28,595 bases of DNA from Verrucomicrobiota bacterium (GCA_027620575.1 JAQCDT010000002.1:1-28595), one strand, 5' to 3'; counted from the stretch's first letter, positions 7,707 to 16,089 are shown. Program-made: numbers and translations. Notes: generated by a model from the sequence alone, not told the origin.

Positions 7707-7721
7707 TGAGATTGATTTTCA
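7707..7721 (+). promoter_or_regulatory. Fur-box-like dyad before the TonB-dependent receptor
   Basis: TGAGATT-G-ATTTTCA matches the 7-1-7 Fur consensus (TGATAAT-N-ATTATCA) at 11 of 14 half-site positions and is itself an imperfect dyad. It sits 12 nt before the receptor ATG, in the 78-nt gap after panD. The operon's second gene is a Fur-family repressor, which fits autoregulation. AT-rich DNA yields such matches by chance, so support is moderate. Confidence 0.45.
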
Positions 7722-7733
7722 TTTTTCAAATAT

Positions 7734-9593
7734 ATGTTTAAAAAAGCTCATTCATTTGACCTACTTTTATGGTTTTTAGTCATTAATGGTGTAAGCTTTG
7801 CTCAAGTTAAAGAGCAAGCAATGGCACCCGTTTTTCAAATGGAAGATTTTGTTGTTACAGCTTCGAGATTTGGGCAAACTTTAAGCGAGCTAAGTCCTTC
7901 GGTTAGTGCTTTCCCTAAAAAAGCAATTGAAGAGGGTCTTTATCTTAATGTAAGAGACGTGCTGAATCAAATACCGGGCGTGCATTTAGCAGCTAATGGT
8001 GGAATGGGAAAAGCTACATCAATGTTTACGAGAGGCAGTGAAAGTAACCATACCGTAATTTTATTAAATGGTCGTAGGATGCCTACAGGGGCATCAGGTC
8101 AATACGATCTTGGAAATTTAAGTTTGTCTAACGTGGGATCTATTGAGGTTGTTCGCGGAGATAGTTCGAGTCTCTATGGTGGGGCAATCGGGGGCGTGGT
8201 TAATATTAGAAGTGATTTTGCTACTGGTGGGTTAAATCAAAAATTTAAATTCGAGATAGGTTCAAATAATGCGAAATTCTATAATTATAATTACGGACTT
8301 TCTAAGGATAATTTAAACGCAAGTTTTGCCATTAATTCAGCAAACACGGACGGATACCAAGAAAACTCTGAATTTGATAGAGATTCGGCAAATCTTTATG
8401 TCGTCTATGCGCTCAGTAATTTTGTAGATCTAGATTTTCAGTATTTATATTACGATGCAGCTGTAGGAGTCGGTATTTCATATGGTGTCCCTACTACAGA
8501 AAAAAATCTTACAAAAGCTTACATGTATTCACCAGGCGTTTCGTTTAATATTTCAGACTCATCACAATTAAAGTTAATGGCAAACTTCTCAAAGAATGAA
8601 TTAGAAGCTATCAAAACTTTGTATAGCTATGATAGAAAATTTACGGAAAAAATCGATTGTTTAGAGTCTATGTACGAGTTTGAGCATTTTAAAAATAAAG
8701 GCAGGAGTATTTTTGGATTATTGTTTGAAAAAAGAAGATATGAGGAATCTCCTGTAAATGATTTCAGTATATCAAACGTCAGTGCCTATGAAGTTTCTTA
8801 TGATACTAGATCGTTTTTTACTAATACAATTTATGAAATTGATTCATTATCTGAAATAGAATTTGGCGGAAGAATCGACAGTTTTAGTAATAATTTTGAT
8901 ACAAGTAGAAGTGGCTCAATAAAGTATTCAAAAAGTTTGAATAATGACGCAAACACAAGAATACACGCTAAATATTCATACGGAAAAAATCCGCCTGACC
9001 TTCTGATTTTAGCTTATGGAGATAGTTATAATTTTTTTCTTTCAGATGCAAACATTGAACTTGAGACCATCCGGTCGAAAGAAATTGGGTTAAAAACTGA
9101 TCTTGGAGCGCATGAACTAGGATTTGTTTATTTTGATAATTTTATCAATAATCTATCCACCGCTCCTTGGAGTCCTAATGGATATGAAAGAGTTTTAGTG
9201 AATTCTTCCCAAAAAGGGTGTGAATCTTATCTATCAGGTAATTTAACTGAAAGTGTACAATACAATATCTCTTATAGTTATTTAGATGCTAAAGACGAAG
9301 AAGGTAATCAATTGATACGTCGTCCAAAGCATAAATGGATGGCATCAATCTCTCAAAAATTCAAAGACTTACGCATTGGTCTTAATCTAATTAAAATATC
9401 TGGCTTAATAGACAGTGGAGATATCGAAATAGATGACTATGCTGTTGCACGTATTTTTGGTACTTACAAATTCAATGATATGTCTTCGATTCACTTTAGA
9501 TTAGAAAATGCTTTGGAAAAAGAGTACAGTTACTTAAAGGGTTATCCCGCTCCGCCTAGACAAGGTTATATAGGCATGACATATGATTTTTAA
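7734..9593 (+). CDS. TonB-dependent outer-membrane receptor, BtuB-like
   Basis: A 619-residue TonB-dependent receptor with a signal peptide of about 23 residues ending VSFAQ. A TonB-box-like segment (MEDFVVTASRFGQ) follows. The plug covers about residues 40-155: VRDVLNQIPGVHLAANGGMG, FTRGSESNHTVILLNGRRM, and the closing SIEVVRGDSSSLYGGAIGGV. The rest is a 22-strand-type barrel of alternating aromatic and polar residues, ending with the terminal aromatic GYIGMTYDF. The plug is closest to BtuB/iron-chelate receptors; the substrate cannot be read from sequence. No cobalamin riboswitch fits in the 78-nt upstream gap, and a Fur-like box is there instead, so iron, zinc or another metal complex is as likely as B12. 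Arg codons are mostly AGA, unlike flanking genes. The Fur-family gene starts 9 nt after its stop. Confidence 0.94.
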   Translation: MFKKAHSFDLLLWFLVINGVSFAQVKEQAMAPVFQMEDFVVTASRFGQTLSELSPSVSAFPKKAIEEGLYLNVRDVLNQIPGVHLAANGGMGKATSMFTRGSESNHTVILLNGRRMPTGASGQYDLGNLSLSNVGSIEVVRGDSSSLYGGAIGGVVNIRSDFATGGLNQKFKFEIGSNNAKFYNYNYGLSKDNLNASFAINSANTDGYQENSEFDRDSANLYVVYALSNFVDLDFQYLYYDAAVGVGISYGVPTTEKNLTKAYMYSPGVSFNISDSSQLKLMANFSKNELEAIKTLYSYDRKFTEKIDCLESMYEFEHFKNKGRSIFGLLFEKRRYEESPVNDFSISNVSAYEVSYDTRSFFTNTIYEIDSLSEIEFGGRIDSFSNNFDTSRSGSIKYSKSLNNDANTRIHAKYSYGKNPPDLLILAYGDSYNFFLSDANIELETIRSKEIGLKTDLGAHELGFVYFDNFINNLSTAPWSPNGYERVLVNSSQKGCESYLSGNLTESVQYNISYSYLDAKDEEGNQLIRRPKHKWMASISQKFKDLRIGLNLIKISGLIDSGDIEIDDYAVARIFGTYKFNDMSSIHFRLENALEKEYSYLKGYPAPPRQGYIGMTYDF

Positions 9594-9602
9594 TTCAATA
9601 AA

Positions 9603-9986
9603 ATGGTCACTAAGCAAAAAAGCATTATTTATAAGATTTTAGAAGAAGCGGGTCGCCCTTTGACTCGTGAGGAAATTCTTAATCAAGGTAGAACGGAGCT
9701 TCCTCGGCTCGGCTCCGCAACGGTGGATCGCTTTATTAAACAAATGTGTGAAAATTTTGAGTTGGTTGGACTGTCTTTTCCGGGTCAGCCAACTCGTTTT
9801 GAGCTACCTGCCGAGAAAGAGCACCCTCATTTTATTTGTCGTGTGTGCGAAAAGGTTTTTGATTTGGATATTCCTATGCGACTTCCAAAGGTTACTTTGC
9901 CCGAAGGATTTCATCTATCCGGCGGTGAAGTGGTCTACTCTGGAACTTGCCCGAAGTGTGACGGCAAAGCAATTAAAGCTAGCTGA
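9603..9986 (+). CDS. Fur-family metal-responsive transcriptional repressor
   Basis: A 127-residue regulator. Residues 5-68 are a winged helix (IIYKILEEAGRPLTREEIL; LGSATVDRFIKQM; then the wing QPTRFELP). The dimerisation domain begins HPHFICRVCEKVFDLDIPMR. Cys79-X2-Cys82 and Cys116-X2-Cys119 form the structural zinc site seen in many Fur, Zur and PerR proteins. H74, H76 and H104 are candidates for the regulatory metal site. It is short compared with E. coli Fur (148 aa). Whether it senses iron, zinc, manganese or peroxide cannot be told from sequence. It is co-transcribed with the receptor upstream (9-nt gap), so it probably controls that operon through the 7707-7721 dyad. Confidence 0.9.
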   Translation: MVTKQKSIIYKILEEAGRPLTREEILNQGRTELPRLGSATVDRFIKQMCENFELVGLSFPGQPTRFELPAEKEHPHFICRVCEKVFDLDIPMRLPKVTLPEGFHLSGGEVVYSGTCPKCDGKAIKAS

Positions 9987-9998
9987 AAAATCTAAGGC

Positions 9999-10514
9999 TT
10001 AAGCCAAAGGTGTCGGCTTTGAACTAACGCTTTCTTTGTTGATGTATCGGTTTACTGCTAAATTACATCCATAAAAAAGACTGCTGAATGCAAGTGTACT
10101 GACCAATAAACGAAAATCAAAAGGGATGGCAGCTAAGTAAGTTTGAGCAAGTGATACCGTCCCGAGTCCATTGAGGTATACACCAAAATTTACAATAATG
10201 TGCCAGAGTAAGACACTCAATCCAGAGGTCTTTAAAATTCCTGTAAATTGTCCATCGTAGCTTTTTCGTGATAATAGACTGATGAGCAATAGAGTACCGT
10301 AAACAAACAACATAGTTGCTCCATAAAAGCCTAGGAAAATATCGGTGAGAAAAAGAATCCCTATCGGAAGCAAGGTTTGGAGATGATTATTTTTTGTGAT
10401 GTAAGGTAAAAATACGGCCATTGCTATGATAGGCGTGATGTTCGCTGGCAAAGCGAAGCGAGCAAGAATTATACTTGCCAATATAAATGCCGCACTCTTA
10501 ATAATTTCTCTCAT
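9999..10514 (-). CDS. DUF6580-like integral membrane protein, putative transport component
   Basis: A 171-residue protein with about five or six hydrophobic helices. The pattern NITPIIAMAVFLPYI near residue 25, LPIGILFLTDIFLGFYGATM, VYGTLLLISLL, IVNFGVYLNG and AAIPFDFRLL matches, as I remember it, the DUF6580 family of putative transport proteins, which resemble substrate-binding S components of ECF transporters. I cannot verify this without a profile search. It is convergent with the Fur-family gene (12-nt gap) and divergent from lysA (41-nt gap). Its position next to a TonB receptor and metal regulator suggests a role in inner-membrane uptake of the same ligand, which is inference. The coding frame is complete and well supported. 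Confidence 0.7.
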   Translation of the reverse strand: MREIIKSAAFILASIILARFALPANITPIIAMAVFLPYITKNNHLQTLLPIGILFLTDIFLGFYGATMLFVYGTLLLISLLSRKSYDGQFTGILKTSGLSVLLWHIIVNFGVYLNGLGTVSLAQTYLAAIPFDFRLLVSTLAFSSLFYGCNLAVNRYINKESVSSKPTPLA

Positions 10515-10555
10515 AGCTACTTGTTTTTTATAAATTTATATCTGTAGTTTAACTG

Positions 10556-11824
10556 ATGAATCATTTCAATCTAAATCCGTTAGTCGATTCCGAAAAGGCA
10601 CAATCACTCGCTGAAACTTTTGGGACGCCTATCTATCTTTATGACGAGGGCCGTATGCGATCTGCTGCAGAGGCGGTTTTAGGATTTCCTAATGCCTATG
10701 GTTTGACGGCACGATTTGCGATGAAGTCGAGCCCAAATAAATCGATTCTTCAGTTATTTGATTCTCTTGGGCTTCACATCGATGCCAGTTCAGGACATGA
10801 GGTGAAACGTGCCATTCATGCAGGTATCAAGCCGAGTAAAATAAGTTTAAGTGCACAAGAAATCCCTGAAGATTTAGACGCACTTTTAGATTTAGGGATT
10901 CAATTCAATGCCTGTTCTTTGAAGCAATTAGAGACTTTTGGAAAAATAAGACAGGGAGGTAAAGTAGGTGTACGCTTTAATCCTGGCTCGGGTTCCGGGG
11001 GCAATAACCGTACCAATGTCGGTGGGGTCTCTTCCAGTTTTGGGATTTGGCATGGCTTAGTCCATGAAGTGAAAGCATTGTGTGCCCAATACGACTTAGA
11101 AGTGGTGCGAATACACACGCATATTGGTTCGGGTAGCGATCCTGATGTTTGGTTGAAAGTTGCGCTAATGAATTTTCAATTGGTGGAACAATTTGAATCT
11201 GTCTCTATTTTAAATTTAGGTGGCGGCTATAAAGTGGGACGTATGCCTGACGAAACTTCTACTGATTTACAAGTGATTGGTAAGCCTGTGCGTGAGGCAT
11301 TTGAAGCCTTTGCTGAAAAAACAGGTCGTGAGATTCATTGTGAAATCGAGCCTGGTACATTTTTGATGGCCAACGCAGGTGGCTTGTTGGCAGAAGTGCA
11401 TGATCTTGTGAATACTGGTAAAGAGGGTTACCATTTTATAAAATTAAACACAGGGATGACCGAATTATTGAGGCCATCTATCTATGGTGCACAGCACCCG
11501 ATCGAAATATTTAAGCAGAAGACTTCAGAAAATAGAGAGAAAAACCATCAGGAGTATGTCGTGGTGGGTCATTGTTGTGAATCGGGCGATATTTTAACGC
11601 CAGCACCAGGGGATCCTGAACTATTAGCGACACGTAATTTTTCGGATGTTCAGATAGGCGATTTAGTTTTGATTGGTGGAACAGGTGCTTATGCATCCGC
11701 CATGACACCTAAACATTATAATTCATATCCAGAAGCAGCTGAAGTCTTAATTCAGAGCAATGGGCAAGCTCGATTGATTCGCAAGCGTCAATCACTTGAG
11801 AGTATTTGGGAAAATGAAGTCTAG
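10556..11824 (+). CDS. lysA: Diaminopimelate decarboxylase-like PLP enzyme
   Basis: A 422-residue fold-type III PLP decarboxylase, probably LysA, which makes L-lysine from meso-diaminopimelate. The PLP lysine is K57 in RFAMKSSPNKSIL. HTHIGSGSDP (about 187-196), LNLGGGYKV (about 220-228), CCESGDILTP (about 340-350) and GAYASAMTPKHYNSYPEAAE fit the alanine-racemase-fold decarboxylases. The usual EPGR motif, whose Arg contacts the substrate carboxylate or phosphate, reads EPGTFLMANAG here. That departure also occurs, as far as I recall, in some divergent LysA lineages, but an activity on another basic amino acid is possible. The gene stands alone, with no other lysine genes nearby. It is divergent from the DUF6580 gene; the ATG at 10556 follows a TATAAA-rich spacer. 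Confidence 0.85.
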   Translation: MNHFNLNPLVDSEKAQSLAETFGTPIYLYDEGRMRSAAEAVLGFPNAYGLTARFAMKSSPNKSILQLFDSLGLHIDASSGHEVKRAIHAGIKPSKISLSAQEIPEDLDALLDLGIQFNACSLKQLETFGKIRQGGKVGVRFNPGSGSGGNNRTNVGGVSSSFGIWHGLVHEVKALCAQYDLEVVRIHTHIGSGSDPDVWLKVALMNFQLVEQFESVSILNLGGGYKVGRMPDETSTDLQVIGKPVREAFEAFAEKTGREIHCEIEPGTFLMANAGGLLAEVHDLVNTGKEGYHFIKLNTGMTELLRPSIYGAQHPIEIFKQKTSENREKNHQEYVVVGHCCESGDILTPAPGDPELLATRNFSDVQIGDLVLIGGTGAYASAMTPKHYNSYPEAAEVLIQSNGQARLIRKRQSLESIWENEV

Positions 11825-11826
11825 AA

Positions 11827-11850
11827 TTTAGGTCTATACTAAAGACTAAA
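11827..11850. terminator. Weak bulged hairpin between convergent lysA and symporter genes
   Basis: TTTAGGTCT (11827-11835) and AGACTAAA (11843-11850) can pair over 8 bp with one bulged G and a 7-nt loop. It lies exactly in the 37-nt gap between two convergent stop codons, the place for a shared terminator. The stem is AT-rich and there is no long T-run on either side, so support is low. Confidence 0.25.
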
Positions 11851-11861
11851 AGAATTTTCTT

Positions 11862-13676
11862 CTAAGCTTCTGGACTACGAACTGCCTGTATTTTTTCCTT
11901 AATCCGATCGCTCGGGGGAGGAAAGAAAGGGGTTAAGAGTATGACTAAGCCGAAATTAACCAACATGCCAATCATACCAAAAGCCTCAGGAGTGATGCCA
12001 TTTTCAATGACGCCTAGCGTCCAGCGTTCTCCATTTAGAAAGACGCAATGAATAATATAATAGGCGGTTAAGCTAATACCAGAAAGCATACCGATGATGG
12101 CAGGAATGGTACCGACTCTTTGATTAAAAATACCCAGTAAGATTGCTGGGAAGAAACTTGCTGAGGCTAAGCCAAAGGCAAAAGCTACCACTTGCCCAAC
12201 AAAGCCCGGCGGATTTAATCCAAAATACCCAGCAATAATCACTGCGACCGCAATCGTCACACGACCCACTAAGAGTTGATTTTTCTGCGAAGCTTTAGGA
12301 TTTAATGTTCGATAATATAAATCATTGGCGATGCTTGAAGAGATGACAAGCAATAGCCCACTTGCGGTGGAAAGGGCAGCGGCTAACCCACCTGCTGCAA
12401 CAAAAGCAATAATCCAATTGGATAAACTCGCCATTTCAGGTGCGGCTAACATAATGATATCTCTATCAGGACCACTTAATTGCTTATCAAGTAAAAGTTG
12501 TCGCCCATCGATTCCATTGCTTGCACCACTCTCCAACCAAATTTGGTGATTGTTTTTGACCGCTTCGAGTTCTTTAGAACCCATTTTACCTGAACGAAAA
12601 ATCTCATTACTTTGATCGCCTGAATAGCGAACGATTCCATCGCCATCATCCAGCCATAAAATCAATCCAGTTTTTTCCCAACTATGGAACCAACTAGGAA
12701 GGCTTTCTGAAGTCGATCCATTCAGAGTATGAATCATATAATATCTTGAAAAAGAAGCCAAGGATGGTGCGGACAAATAAAGAATCGATATAAAAAGCAA
12801 GGCCCAAAAGGCACTCCAACGAGCCGCTTGAACATTTTTCACTGTGTAAAACCGAACAATCACATGAGGTAGACCTGCGGTTCCAACCATTAAGGTTAAT
12901 GCGGTGGCAAAGACATTGAATTTACTCCATTTACCTTCAAAGGCTTCGGTGTAAAAATGCCATCCAAAATCAGTCAGAGTACTATCCAAGGCATTTAATA
13001 AAAAGTGTGTTTGTCCGACTACAGATGGCTCGATAAGCGTCGCCCCCATTCCAATAGAGGGAACAATATGTCCTGTGAGTTGAATACTTATGGCAATTGT
13101 CGGAACAAGAAAAGCGGTGATTAAAACCCAATATTGAGCTACCTGTGTCCATGTAATGCCTTTCATGCCTCCGAGTGTCGCATAAATAAAAACAATGAAC
13201 ATTCCAATAAAGACCCCAGTTGAAATATCAACATTGAGAAAGCGGCTGAAGACCACGCCAACGCCACGCATTTGCCCGGCAACATAAGTAAAGGAAATAA
13301 AGACTGCACAAATAATGGCAATGACTCGAGCCACATCACTTTCATAGCGATCACCTATAAATTCTGGAACGGTGTAGTGTCCCAATTTTCTCAAGTAGGG
13401 TGCTAAACATAGTGCTAATAAGACAAAGCCGCCCGTCCATCCCATAAGGTAAACGCTTCCTGCGTACCCCATTGTGGATATCAAGCCAGCCATAGAAATA
13501 AAGGAAGCGGCACTCATCCAATCGGCAGCAGTTGCCATACCATTAGCGTAAGCGGGAACATCTCTGCCCGCTACATAGAAGCCTCGAGTGTCCTTTACTC
13601 GTACCCGCCAAGCAATAAATAAATAAAGGGAAAAACTCAGTCCCACAAACAAATAGGTCCAATTTAAAATACTCAT
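11862..13676 (-). CDS. Sodium:solute symporter, large subunit (SSS family, VC_2705-like)
   Basis: A 604-residue inner-membrane transporter with about 13 hydrophobic helices. The SSS core is clear: FYVAGRDVPAYANGMATAAD, then WMSAASFISMAG in the first helices, the YTVPEFIGDRYES loop, TYVAGQMRGVGVVFSRFL, LGGMKGITWTQVAQYW, and GTAGLPHVIVRFYTV. A soluble insert of about 90 residues (313-405) precedes LAAALSTASGLLLVISSSIA, as in the VC_2705 subfamily (TIGR03648). This subfamily works with a DUF4212 small subunit, which is encoded directly upstream. The substrate is probably a small organic acid such as acetate or another monocarboxylate, by relation to ActP; this is inference. The start ATG has no SD motif. 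Confidence 0.94.
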   Translation of the reverse strand: MSILNWTYLFVGLSFSLYLFIAWRVRVKDTRGFYVAGRDVPAYANGMATAADWMSAASFISMAGLISTMGYAGSVYLMGWTGGFVLLALCLAPYLRKLGHYTVPEFIGDRYESDVARVIAIICAVFISFTYVAGQMRGVGVVFSRFLNVDISTGVFIGMFIVFIYATLGGMKGITWTQVAQYWVLITAFLVPTIAISIQLTGHIVPSIGMGATLIEPSVVGQTHFLLNALDSTLTDFGWHFYTEAFEGKWSKFNVFATALTLMVGTAGLPHVIVRFYTVKNVQAARWSAFWALLFISILYLSAPSLASFSRYYMIHTLNGSTSESLPSWFHSWEKTGLILWLDDGDGIVRYSGDQSNEIFRSGKMGSKELEAVKNNHQIWLESGASNGIDGRQLLLDKQLSGPDRDIIMLAAPEMASLSNWIIAFVAAGGLAAALSTASGLLLVISSSIANDLYYRTLNPKASQKNQLLVGRVTIAVAVIIAGYFGLNPPGFVGQVVAFAFGLASASFFPAILLGIFNQRVGTIPAIIGMLSGISLTAYYIIHCVFLNGERWTLGVIENGITPEAFGMIGMLVNFGLVILLTPFFPPPSDRIKEKIQAVRSPEA

Positions 13677-13696
13677 GATGATTAAGAGTTTGAGTG

Positions 13697-13990
13697 TCAG
13701 TTATGATCAGCTTTATCTACACGATTCATTAAAATTGCGTAAATTAAAACGATTAAGACAAATGCAATAATACTGCCTTGTTGAGCAAACCAAAAGCCTA
13801 GTTTAAAGCCAGTTCCAGGAATTGTCCATTGATTCAGAAAATCAACCCATAACACTCCACAACCTAAACTGAAAAAAAACCAGCAAAAGAGAAGAAGTGA
13901 CATTATTTTGAGGTTTTTATTCCAGTAGCTATTGTAAGTTTTTTGACGATTGCTGTTTGCCGAGGGGTGAGGGGTATTGGGATGATTCAT
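13697..13990 (-). CDS. DUF4212 symporter small subunit
   Basis: A 97-residue protein with two transmembrane helices (LKIMSLLLFCWFFFSLGCGV and IIAFVLIVLIYAILMNRVD) preceded by the hallmark YWNKNLK. It matches the solute:sodium symporter small subunit (TIGR03647/DUF4212), which pairs with VC_2705-type SSS proteins; the large subunit follows 20 nt later. I chose ATG 13990, because an in-frame upstream ATG at 14044 would add 18 residues and deepen the overlap with the glycosyltransferase gene. Even so, the start lies 62 nt inside that gene's 3' end, in another frame, which suggests translational coupling. The function is accessory to transport at the inner membrane. Confidence 0.88.
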   Translation of the reverse strand: MNHPNTPHPSANSNRQKTYNSYWNKNLKIMSLLLFCWFFFSLGCGVLWVDFLNQWTIPGTGFKLGFWFAQQGSIIAFVLIVLIYAILMNRVDKADHN

Positions 13991-15125
13991 GATTATGATG
14001 TTCGAGGTAAGCTTTATGAAGTTCTTGAGCGAAATTTTCAACAATGTTTATCCAATTAAGTTTTTCGGCAGTTTGACGTGCATGCTTTCGCATCTTTTCC
14101 CATTCATTTTTTTGACTTAAAGCAAATTCAAGTGTTTTCATAAACGAATCGGAATCGTTGTAATCGGCAAGGTAACCATTAGCCTTATCTTCAATTAAAG
14201 CTTTAGGAGCAGCATAGTTAAAAGCAATTGGAATCAACGAGGATGCCATAGCCTCAGGTATAACATTTCCAAAAGTTTCAGTTAAGCTTGGAAAAATAAA
14301 TAAATCTCCAGATGCATAATATTTTGCCAGAAGCTCACCCGTCTTTGTTCCAACAAATTTGTATTCCGGATATTTTTTTTCTAAACGATGCTTTTCTGGA
14401 CCATCTCCAACAAATATACAAGATGCATTCGGATTATCTGCCTTAATTCTTTTGAAAGCATTAATTGCCAAGGGTATGTTTTTTTCTGCGGCTATACGGC
14501 TGACGAAAATCGCTGCGTATTGATCATCCGAATGTATGCCCCAAGATTCTCTTAAAGCATGATCCCGCTTACTTGGATGAAATAATTCAGTATCCACTCC
14601 ACGACCCAACAAATGAGTATTGTTGACCCCCATTTTTTTTAGTTGCTGAATGACATCTTCAGTGGGTGCAAAGGTCCTTAGGGTTTTGTTATGCGTTTTT
14701 TTAAGAAAATACTCAGTCAATTTGGACATGAGAGGTAATCGATAATGCTGCATGTATTTATGGAAATTGGTATGAAATCCAGAAGTTACAGCAATTTTCA
14801 TTTTACGAGCTAAATTGATTGCGGATACGCCTAACGGGCCCTCCGTGGCGACATAAACAATATCGGGCTTATCATTTCCCCACATTTTTTTTAGAAGTGC
14901 CCGACAAGGTAGTCCGAAATGAAGCCCTTGGTAAATTGGAATGGGTAATGAGGGAACAATCGTGATGTAAGGTATTTTAGAAACTTTAGCTTCACCACTT
15001 TGGTGTGGGCGAATAATTGTCACAGAATGGCCCAAGGTTTTTAAATCATGGCTTATCCGATGTAGCGTTTTTGCCACTCCATTGATCTCAGGCGGGTAGG
15101 TTTCTGTAACGAGACAAATTTTCAT
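13929..15125 (-). CDS. GT4-family glycosyltransferase
   Basis: A 398-residue retaining GT-B glycosyltransferase. The N-terminal half opens MKICLVTETYPPEINGVAKT, typical of GT4 enzymes such as the MgtA and diglucosyl-lipid groups. The C-terminal nucleotide-sugar domain begins AAIFVSRIAAEKNIPLAINA, followed by IFVGDGPEKHRLE and the EX7E-type motif in SLTETFGNVIPEAMA. No transmembrane segment is seen, so it is cytosolic or membrane-peripheral. The acceptor is unknown; a glycolipid or polysaccharide is likely from the family, but no other cell-surface sugar genes lie nearby. The last about 25 residues are Ser/Gln/Asn-rich and encoded where the DUF4212 gene starts. It is divergent from miaA. Confidence 0.93.
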   Translation of the reverse strand: MKICLVTETYPPEINGVAKTLHRISHDLKTLGHSVTIIRPHQSGEAKVSKIPYITIVPSLPIPIYQGLHFGLPCRALLKKMWGNDKPDIVYVATEGPLGVSAINLARKMKIAVTSGFHTNFHKYMQHYRLPLMSKLTEYFLKKTHNKTLRTFAPTEDVIQQLKKMGVNNTHLLGRGVDTELFHPSKRDHALRESWGIHSDDQYAAIFVSRIAAEKNIPLAINAFKRIKADNPNASCIFVGDGPEKHRLEKKYPEYKFVGTKTGELLAKYYASGDLFIFPSLTETFGNVIPEAMASSLIPIAFNYAAPKALIEDKANGYLADYNDSDSFMKTLEFALSQKNEWEKMRKHARQTAEKLNWINIVENFAQELHKAYLEHHNHESSQYPSPLGKQQSSKNLQ

Positions 15126-15196
15126 TATTCAGTAAATTTAGAATTTTGATTCCTTAAGAATAGACAAGTCTCTTTAATCATATTTTGTATATTTTC

Positions 15197-16087
15197 GTGT
15201 CTGTAACATTACATATAATAACAGGAGCAACAGCAGTCGGGAAAACAAACTATGCCTTAGAGTACTGTGAGGCATTGAATGGAGAAATTATTTCTTGTGA
15301 TGCTTCTCTTTTTTATCGAGGGATGGACATCGGAACAGCAAAACCAAGCAAAGAAGAGTTAGCCAAGGTTCCGCATCATTGCATTGATATGAACCCTGTG
15401 AACCAATCTTTTGATATCACTCAATTTGATATACTTGCTCGTAAGACAGTTGAGGATATTCTGAGTAGGGGAAAATCAGTTGTTATCACTGGAGGGAGCG
15501 GCTTCTATTTGAAAAGTTTTTTTGAGCCGGTAGTGGATACTATAGAAGTTTCTGATGCAATTCGTGCAGAATCAGAATCGCTGTTTGTTGAGCAAGGACT
15601 AAGCGGCTTGTTAGAGCGGCTTAAGGCAATCAATCCTGAAGGCTTAGGCAATTTAGACACTTTGAATCCAAGGCGTGTACAACGAGCCTTAGAGCGTTGT
15701 CTTGCTTCAGGTAAATCTTTGCCTGTTTTACAAAAAGAATTTTCGGAACGTCCCAAGCCATATGCGCCGTTTAAGAAACATTTCATTCTTTTAGAGAGAG
15801 ACGCCGAAGCATTAAAAGATCGAATAGCGAGGCGAGCAAAATGTATGCTTGAATCGGGTCTGCTTGATGAGGTCAAAGGCTTGCTGAAAAACGGAATTGA
15901 AGAAAACCCAAATGCGGCCAATGCGATAGGCTATCGAGAAAGCATTGCTTTTTTAAAAGGAGAGATAGAGGAATCAGAGCTACTGCCTCTGATTATTAAA
16001 AATACAAATGGCTTGGTGAAAAAGCAAAAAACTTGGTTTCGCTCTCAATTGCCTGAACCCAATGAGCGACTCTATTTGTCTTCCTAG
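15197..16087 (+). CDS. miaA: tRNA dimethylallyltransferase
   Basis: A 296-residue enzyme that adds a dimethylallyl group to N6 of A37 in tRNAs reading UNN codons. The P-loop GATAVGKT is at residues 10-17. CDASLFYRGMDIGTAKP follows, where D is the catalytic Asp and the DSALIY-type segment of E. coli reads DASLFY. Also present are HHCIDMNPVNQSFDI, VVITGGSGFYLKSFF, the NPRRVQRALE helix, and NAIGYRESIAFL near the C-terminus. There is no ATG in a sensible place. I prefer GTG 15197 (MSVTLHIITG), which gives the usual short lead to the P-loop; TTG 15185 would add four residues. It ends 2 nt from the convergent gluQ. Confidence 0.95.
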   Translation: MSVTLHIITGATAVGKTNYALEYCEALNGEIISCDASLFYRGMDIGTAKPSKEELAKVPHHCIDMNPVNQSFDITQFDILARKTVEDILSRGKSVVITGGSGFYLKSFFEPVVDTIEVSDAIRAESESLFVEQGLSGLLERLKAINPEGLGNLDTLNPRRVQRALERCLASGKSLPVLQKEFSERPKPYAPFKKHFILLERDAEALKDRIARRAKCMLESGLLDEVKGLLKNGIEENPNAANAIGYRESIAFLKGEIEESELLPLIIKNTNGLVKKQKTWFRSQLPEPNERLYLSS

Positions 16088-16089
16088 TA

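Noticed and set aside
7656..7733. Cobalamin riboswitch before the BtuB-like receptor
   Set aside because: Only 78 nt separate panD and the receptor and no B12-box-like segment is seen. A cobalamin riboswitch needs about 200 nt.
9667..10002. A 111-residue open frame overlapping the Fur-family gene on the same strand
   Set aside because: It lies almost wholly within the Fur gene in another frame. The Fur frame has clear domain motifs and zinc cysteines, while this one has no recognisable pattern.
9996..10019. GGCTTAAGCC palindrome and an overlapping AAGCC...GGCTT hairpin at the Fur/DUF6580 junction
   Set aside because: The stem is 5 bp, overlaps the DUF6580 coding end and has only three T after it, which is not enough for a terminator call.
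13991..14044. 18-residue N-terminal extension of the DUF4212 protein
   Set aside because: It would deepen the overlap with the glycosyltransferase gene, and the extra residues do not fit the family's short N-terminus.
15505..15921. A 138-residue open frame opposite miaA
   Set aside because: It is antisense to conserved MiaA sequence with no domain signal.
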